64,000 nucleotides of DNA from JAWXUC01 sp044432975. GTDB lineage: Bacteria > Pseudomonadota > Alphaproteobacteria > RF32 > CAG-239. The stretch is taken from contig JAWXUC010000002.1 of the NCBI GenBank assembly GCA_044432975.1, positions 1-64,000 of the forward strand. The letters are read 5' to 3'. The notes beneath the pieces were generated by a model. It searched no databases. It was not told where the DNA came from and saw only the letters and a list, made by a program, of their open reading frames with translations. Made by a program: the position numbers and the translations under genes. This document shows positions 60,140-64,000 of the stretch, piece after piece; the stretch's first letter is position 1; each line of letters begins with the position of its first letter.

Positions 60140-60919
60140 ATGAAAATATTCAAAAAAATAAAATCAGCAAACGGCAGAAGAAAAATTTATTTATTAGGAA
60201 TAAAAATTTTAAGCTATAAAAATAAAAAAAATATTAAATTTTGTCCTATTTGTAATAATGAAAATACATTTAATGGATTTGGCACAGTCTTAAGAAAAGA
60301 TGCTATGTGTCCTGTATGTCGTTCATTGGAACGACATAGATTTTTATTTTTTATATATAATTTATTTTTCTTGCAAACTACAAGAAAAATAAAGGTGTTA
60401 CATATTGCACCTGAAAAAGCAATATATGATATGATAATAAAGAATTCTAATATAGAATATCATCATATTGATATAGATCCATCTCAATACCCATATGCTT
60501 TGGGATGCAAACAAATGAATGCTTTAAATTTACAATTTAAAGATGAAACTTTTGATTTTATTATTCACAACCAAGTTATCGAACATATTGTTGATGAACA
60601 AAAATTTATTAATGAACAATTAAGAGTGTTAAAAGATAATGGTAAAATAATTGTAAATCTTCCATATAAAAGTGATTTGGAAAAAACTTTTCAAGATGAT
60701 AACATAAAAACTGATGAAGATAGATTGAAATATTATTTACAAAAAGATCACGTTAGACTTTATGGACTTAATATGTTAGAAAACTTAAAAGGTGTAAATA
60801 TAGAGAGAATTTTTGAAGACTTTATGACTACAAAATTAATTAATGAAATGCAATTAAAAAGAAATTTTATAGATTTAGAAGATGCATATTTTTTAATCAC
60901 AAAAAAAGAAAGGAAATAA
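60140..60919 (+). CDS. SAM-dependent methyltransferase with N-terminal zinc-finger-like motif
   Basis: A 259-residue protein. Residues 1-30 form the shared motif (IKSANGRRKIYLLGIKILSYK). A treble-clef-like pair CPICNN and CPVCRS (about 35-60) comes next. The methyltransferase follows: VLHIAPEKAIYD as motif I, HIDIDPS, FDFIIHNQVIEHI and a NLPY element. The target is probably a sugar in the surface glycan (inference from the cluster). The start ATG immediately follows the previous stop. Confidence 0.78.
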   Translation: MKIFKKIKSANGRRKIYLLGIKILSYKNKKNIKFCPICNNENTFNGFGTVLRKDAMCPVCRSLERHRFLFFIYNLFFLQTTRKIKVLHIAPEKAIYDMIIKNSNIEYHHIDIDPSQYPYALGCKQMNALNLQFKDETFDFIIHNQVIEHIVDEQKFINEQLRVLKDNGKIIVNLPYKSDLEKTFQDDNIKTDEDRLKYYLQKDHVRLYGLNMLENLKGVNIERIFEDFMTTKLINEMQLKRNFIDLEDAYFLITKKERK

Positions 60920-60920
60920 A

Positions 60921-62390
60921 ATGAAAATAAGTTTAATTATACCTGTTTACAATGCATTAGAGGATGTAAAAAAATGCTTAAATAGTATATGTGAAAACTA
61001 TAATAAATCTTATGAATTTATTATAGTTGACGACTCTTCTGATAACATAACTAGTGACTATCTCAAAAATTTTGCAAAAGAAAATAATTTTGTAAAATTA
61101 TACAGAAATAAAGAAAATCTTGGTTTTGTTAAGACATGTAATTTTGCAATTAATAAAGCAAAAGGAGATATTGTTGTTTTATTAAATTCAGACACAATTA
61201 TACCTTCAATGTTTGCAGAAAAAATTATAGATGCTTTTAATAAAAATGAAAAAGCAGGAATTGCATGTCCTATTCCTAGTAGTAGTGGTCATTTTAGTTT
61301 AGAAATGCCTAAAAATTTTACTGTAGAGAAAATGAATAAATTAATTAACAAAAGACATACTCAATACCCCAAACTTCCTTCATGCAATGGGTTTTGTTTT
61401 TGTATTAAACGAGAAGTTATTAACTCTATTGGTTACTTAGATGAGATCTATGGAAAAGGTTATGGGGAAGAAATTGATTATTCATATAAAGCAATAGTTA
61501 ATAAATTTGATTGTATCCTAATAGATAATTTATATGTTTTTCATAAAAGACATGCTTCTTTTGGAAATCAAAGAGATAAATTAAGCTTAAAAGGTAGCGA
61601 AATATTAAGAGAACATTGGGGAGATTTCTCTGAAGAATGGATAAAAGAAAATAAATATGTTAATCCAGTTTCTAAAATTGAGAAAAAAATATTCATTTCA
61701 AGAAAAACGTTTTTAACAAAAATAAAAAAAGAAAATGGTAGAAGAATAATTTATTTATTTGGAATTAAAATATTAAGCTATAAGAAAAAAGTTAAACCCA
61801 AAAAGTATATTCCTTTAATAAAAAAAGAAGGCAAAAGATGGTTGGAAATTGGTCCTGGAAATGAAAGAATAGAAGGATTTGAAGGCTTAAACATTGTTAA
61901 AAACAATGCAACTGATTATATTGCCGATGTTGCAAAAGATGGAATTCCTTTTATAAATGAAAGTTTTGATTTAGTTTATTCATCTCATTTTCTTGAACAT
62001 ATAGAATGGTATAAAACTAAAGATGTTATTATAGAGATGTATAGAGTATTAAAAAAAGGTGGACATGTAGAAATTCACGTTCCTGATGGATTAAAAATAG
62101 CAAAAGCTTTTGTTGATGCTGAAATGAAAAATTCTAAAGATTTTCATAAAGATAATTGGTGGAAATTTAATGATGACAAAGATCCTTGCATTTGGGCAAG
62201 TGGTAAAACTTTTACATATGGAGATGGGAATGTAATTAAAGGACATTGGAATTCTCATTTAGCAATGTTTTCTTATAGATATTTAGAAAAACTATTAAAA
62301 GAAATTGGTTTTAAAAACATTAAGAAGTTAGACAAACCAAGAGGACATAACCACGGCTGGATTAACTTAGGAATTAGCGGTGAAAAATAA
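60921..62390 (+). CDS. Bifunctional glycosyltransferase (GT2) / methyltransferase
   Basis: A 489-residue two-domain protein. The GT2 domain (1-240) has SLIIPVYNALEDVKKCL, VDDSSDN, NLGFVKTCN, LLNSDTII (DxD-like) and CNGFCFCIKREV. A linker (about 255-290) contains the shared ENGRRIIYLFGIKILSYK motif. The C-terminal methyltransferase (about 300-489) has WLEIGPGNERI, VYSSHFLEHI and LKKGGHVEIHVPDG. It likely adds and then methylates a sugar. It is the last gene of the cluster. Confidence 0.85.
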   Translation: MKISLIIPVYNALEDVKKCLNSICENYNKSYEFIIVDDSSDNITSDYLKNFAKENNFVKLYRNKENLGFVKTCNFAINKAKGDIVVLLNSDTIIPSMFAEKIIDAFNKNEKAGIACPIPSSSGHFSLEMPKNFTVEKMNKLINKRHTQYPKLPSCNGFCFCIKREVINSIGYLDEIYGKGYGEEIDYSYKAIVNKFDCILIDNLYVFHKRHASFGNQRDKLSLKGSEILREHWGDFSEEWIKENKYVNPVSKIEKKIFISRKTFLTKIKKENGRRIIYLFGIKILSYKKKVKPKKYIPLIKKEGKRWLEIGPGNERIEGFEGLNIVKNNATDYIADVAKDGIPFINESFDLVYSSHFLEHIEWYKTKDVIIEMYRVLKKGGHVEIHVPDGLKIAKAFVDAEMKNSKDFHKDNWWKFNDDKDPCIWASGKTFTYGDGNVIKGHWNSHLAMFSYRYLEKLLKEIGFKNIKKLDKPRGHNHGWINLGISGEK

Positions 62391-62397
62391 ACTAAAA

Positions 62398-62440
62398 TCC
62401 AACCTCCGCTTAAATAATTAAGCGGAGGTTTTTTATTTTA
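62398..62440 (+). terminator. Terminator of the polysaccharide cluster
   Basis: Strong hairpin AACCTCCGCTTAA/TTAAGCGGAGGTT followed by TTTTATTTTA. Confidence 0.9.
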
Positions 62441-62451
62441 TTCCAAATGAT

Positions 62452-62562
62452 AAAAAAAAGTCACTCCTCAAATTATAGCAACAATTTGATTAGGAGTCTT
62501 CCTTTGAAAAATAAAAATTGAAGATTCCTAATCATTGCTTCGCAATGAGGAATGACTTTTTT
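62452..62562. repeat. Nested 110-bp dyad element
   Basis: Outer arms AAAAGTCACTCCTCA and TGAGGAATGACTTTT, inner arms TGATTAGGAGTCTTC and GAAGATTCCTAATCA, with a further ATTGC-TTC-GCAAT hairpin. The whole stretch is one imperfect inverted repeat, MITE-like in shape. It may end transcription from both sides. Confidence 0.75.
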
Positions 62563-62587
62563 CTCATATTTTAGGAAATCATTCTTA

Positions 62588-62881
62588 TTATTTAGGATAC
62601 TTTTCCTTTATTTCGGTGATTTTTTCTTGCCACAGGTTTGTTTCATTAACCTTGTCCCAATACATCATGTCTAATTGCTCATTAAGGGTAGGGTATTCTA
62701 ACACTCTTTTTTCAGCATACGTTGGTTCAGGAGCAATAGGCGCATAGCCAGACAAATAAAACTTCCCATCATATCCTTGCTCAACTTCAACATAATCAAT
62801 CCCTTGCTTTTCTGCCACAATTTGATTTAATATCTGATATTCCTTAGTCTCTTCATTTATTAATTTCGCTCTTATTAACAT
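62588..62881 (-). CDS. Phage tail-associated small protein
   Basis: A 97-residue protein. The segment YPTLNEQLDMMYWDKVNETNLWQEKI (written here in two parts: YPTLNEQLDMMYWDK and VNETNLWQEKI) matches the pattern found in small proteins next to phage tail-fibre genes. The N-terminal half is a short beta structure. Its ATG overlaps the stop of the tail-fibre gene (TAATG). It may be a fibre chaperone or assembly factor (inference). Confidence 0.65.
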   Translation of the reverse strand: MLIRAKLINEETKEYQILNQIVAEKQGIDYVEVEQGYDGKFYLSGYAPIAPEPTYAEKRVLEYPTLNEQLDMMYWDKVNETNLWQEKITEIKEKYPK

Positions 62882-63816
62882 TAATTAACTCCTTTCAATG
62901 GATAAACCTTTACACCACCTTGAGAAAACGTTATAACATCACCAACATCACAATAAACATGACAATTGGCTTTTGCATAATTATTATTCCCATAAACATC
63001 CCTGTTTAAATATCCAACATCCACACCATTAACATATACATTACCAGTCGATCCAGCATGGTTACCAATACCCACAACAAAACAAATCTCAGTACAAACA
63101 TACCCCGTACTTATACTAACACCTGCGCTATAATCAGGAACAATCCAATTAACAACCTCTGCCTTTCCATCATCAGAAATATTATCCATATCAACAGATG
63201 CTATGGTTTCTAAATTATCAGAAATTTCTTGCACTTTTTCTGTCGCCAACTCTGCTTTTTCTGTCGCAATTTCTGCTTTTTCTGTTGCAACTTCAGCTGC
63301 TACTACAGCCGTTTCTTTAGCCTCTAAAAGAACTGTCCCCAATGTATTAACCTCAACAACAGAATTCTCCAAACGTGTGCCATCAGCATTCCAAATAAGA
63401 GATTTTCCAGCCTTTGGACTTGGCAAAGTTAAGTCAACATCTGTTGATGTCGCATAAGGAGGATAAATCATCGCTCTGCTTAAGTCATCATTCAAATCTT
63501 GAATACACGCCATTTGATAATCAAACTCATAATTCAATGTCGAAGCCCTTAACGCTCCGCCTTCCTGAAACTGCGTTGTCCGCTCTATCGGAATATTTCT
63601 CATTATAGTAACAACAACACCGCTTTGAGGGGCGGTGTTAAAAGTTATAGTCGCTTGCGTGTCATCATTTAAGACAACACTATAATTATCTGATGATATT
63701 AGTTCATCATCAAAATATATTTCCACCCCATCATCAATAAAAATCTCAAACGGAGTCTCATATTCAGTATTTTCACCATTAGAAACATACTGAATTCTTG
63801 ATTCTTCACTACTCAT
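62881..63816 (-). CDS. Phage tail-fibre-type protein
   Basis: A 311-residue protein. Residues 1-130 resemble the N-terminal module of T7-like tail fibres (EYETPFEIF...IYFDDEL, TITFNTAPQSGVVVTIMRNIPIERTTQF, ALRASTLNYEFDYQMA). A coiled-coil stretch with ATEKAE repeats (about 170-195) and a glycine/valine-rich C-terminal part (GVSISTG to the end) follow. It would attach to a virion or tail-like particle. No other phage gene is present within the window. Confidence 0.75.
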   Translation of the reverse strand: MSSEESRIQYVSNGENTEYETPFEIFIDDGVEIYFDDELISSDNYSVVLNDDTQATITFNTAPQSGVVVTIMRNIPIERTTQFQEGGALRASTLNYEFDYQMACIQDLNDDLSRAMIYPPYATSTDVDLTLPSPKAGKSLIWNADGTRLENSVVEVNTLGTVLLEAKETAVVAAEVATEKAEIATEKAELATEKVQEISDNLETIASVDMDNISDDGKAEVVNWIVPDYSAGVSISTGYVCTEICFVVGIGNHAGSTGNVYVNGVDVGYLNRDVYGNNNYAKANCHVYCDVGDVITFSQGGVKVYPLKGVN

Positions 63817-63837
63817 ATTTTTTCCTTTATTTTAAAA

Positions 63838-63871
63838 TAAAAAAAAGCCCTGCAAAAGCAGAGCTTAAAGC
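63838..63871 (-). terminator. Hairpin upstream of the tail-fibre gene
   Basis: AAGCCCTGC/GCAGAGCTT (one mismatch). On the minus strand it is followed by a T run, so it probably ends a transcript coming from beyond the window edge. Confidence 0.6.
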
Positions 63872-64000
63872 CAAAAAAGATATAATAATCCCTTTGACTA
63901 ACTATAAAATGACAAAAACAACCCAAAAAGTCAAGCCCTTTTATCCATCATGTTAATAACTCCCCCAACCAAAGCGCAATCCCCCCCCCAACGTCATTGC

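Noticed and set aside
63981..63990. Run of C residues at the right edge as a phase-variation tract
   Set aside because: It lies in non-coding DNA beside a repeat and not in a gene or promoter that I can identify; may also be an assembly-edge effect.

Overview
The window is AT-rich DNA, packed with genes on both strands, from a Gram-negative bacterium using the standard bacterial code. The gene content and gene orders (rpmF-plsX-fabH; mtaB-ftsY; zapA preceded by a tiny coiled-coil gene; lptG; short-form FtsY without an acidic domain) point to a host-associated, probably gut-dwelling, low-GC alphaproteobacterium. That placement is inferred from gene content and order; no database was searched. 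Many promoters share the form TTGACA-N16/17-TGCTANAAT or TTGACA-N17-TAATAT, and most genes carry AGGA/GGAG ribosome sites.

Layout. 1-5900: tRNA-Leu(CAA), two HD-domain phosphohydrolases, a MazG-like pyrophosphohydrolase, an SMR exporter, an alpha/beta hydrolase, and an ArsR-like regulator coupled to a TPR-methyltransferase behind an array of four 8-bp TTCTAGAA units. 6091-12384: glycogen operon glgB-glgX-malQ. 12455-16364: lgt, mtaB, ftsY, xseA. 16403-26671: an orphan protein, an M23 peptidase, a receiver protein with an altered phosphoacceptor, uppP, fabD, fabG, a small membrane-protein pair, ftsK, and rpmF-plsX-fabH. 26787-32077: a divergent Clp-like AAA+ protein, a Sel1 protein, a cysteine synthase, lptG, trmL.

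32078-40000 is the accessory part: dispersed palindromes, two small paralogous orphan genes, tRNA-Gln(TTG) followed by a tRNA-like remnant, a 2.4-kb cassette (orphan gene plus NYN-domain nuclease) bracketed by two 50-bp related hairpin elements, a serine recombinase, and a large Pmp-like autotransporter. 40043-45791: Nudix hydrolase, SulP transporter, then a histidine phosphatase directly followed by a large protein with a zeta-toxin-like kinase domain. 45795-50155: zapA and its small partner, two tandem outer-membrane beta-barrel genes with matching operator palindromes, Sua5, GalE. 50506-56510: a Dxs-like enzyme, a 906-residue repeat protein, ychF.

56634-62390 is a surface-polysaccharide cluster (cytidylyltransferase-like enzyme, glycosyltransferases, methyltransferases); four consecutive proteins share a short motif ending YLFGIKILSYK. 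The right end carries two phage tail-fibre-type genes on the minus strand.

No CRISPR array, rRNA, insertion sequence or complete prophage was seen. The most unusual material is the phosphatase/zeta-kinase pair, the recombinase next to a surface autotransporter, the hairpin-bracketed cassette by tRNA-Gln, a family of palindromes whose stems covary, and several conserved regulatory palindromes.
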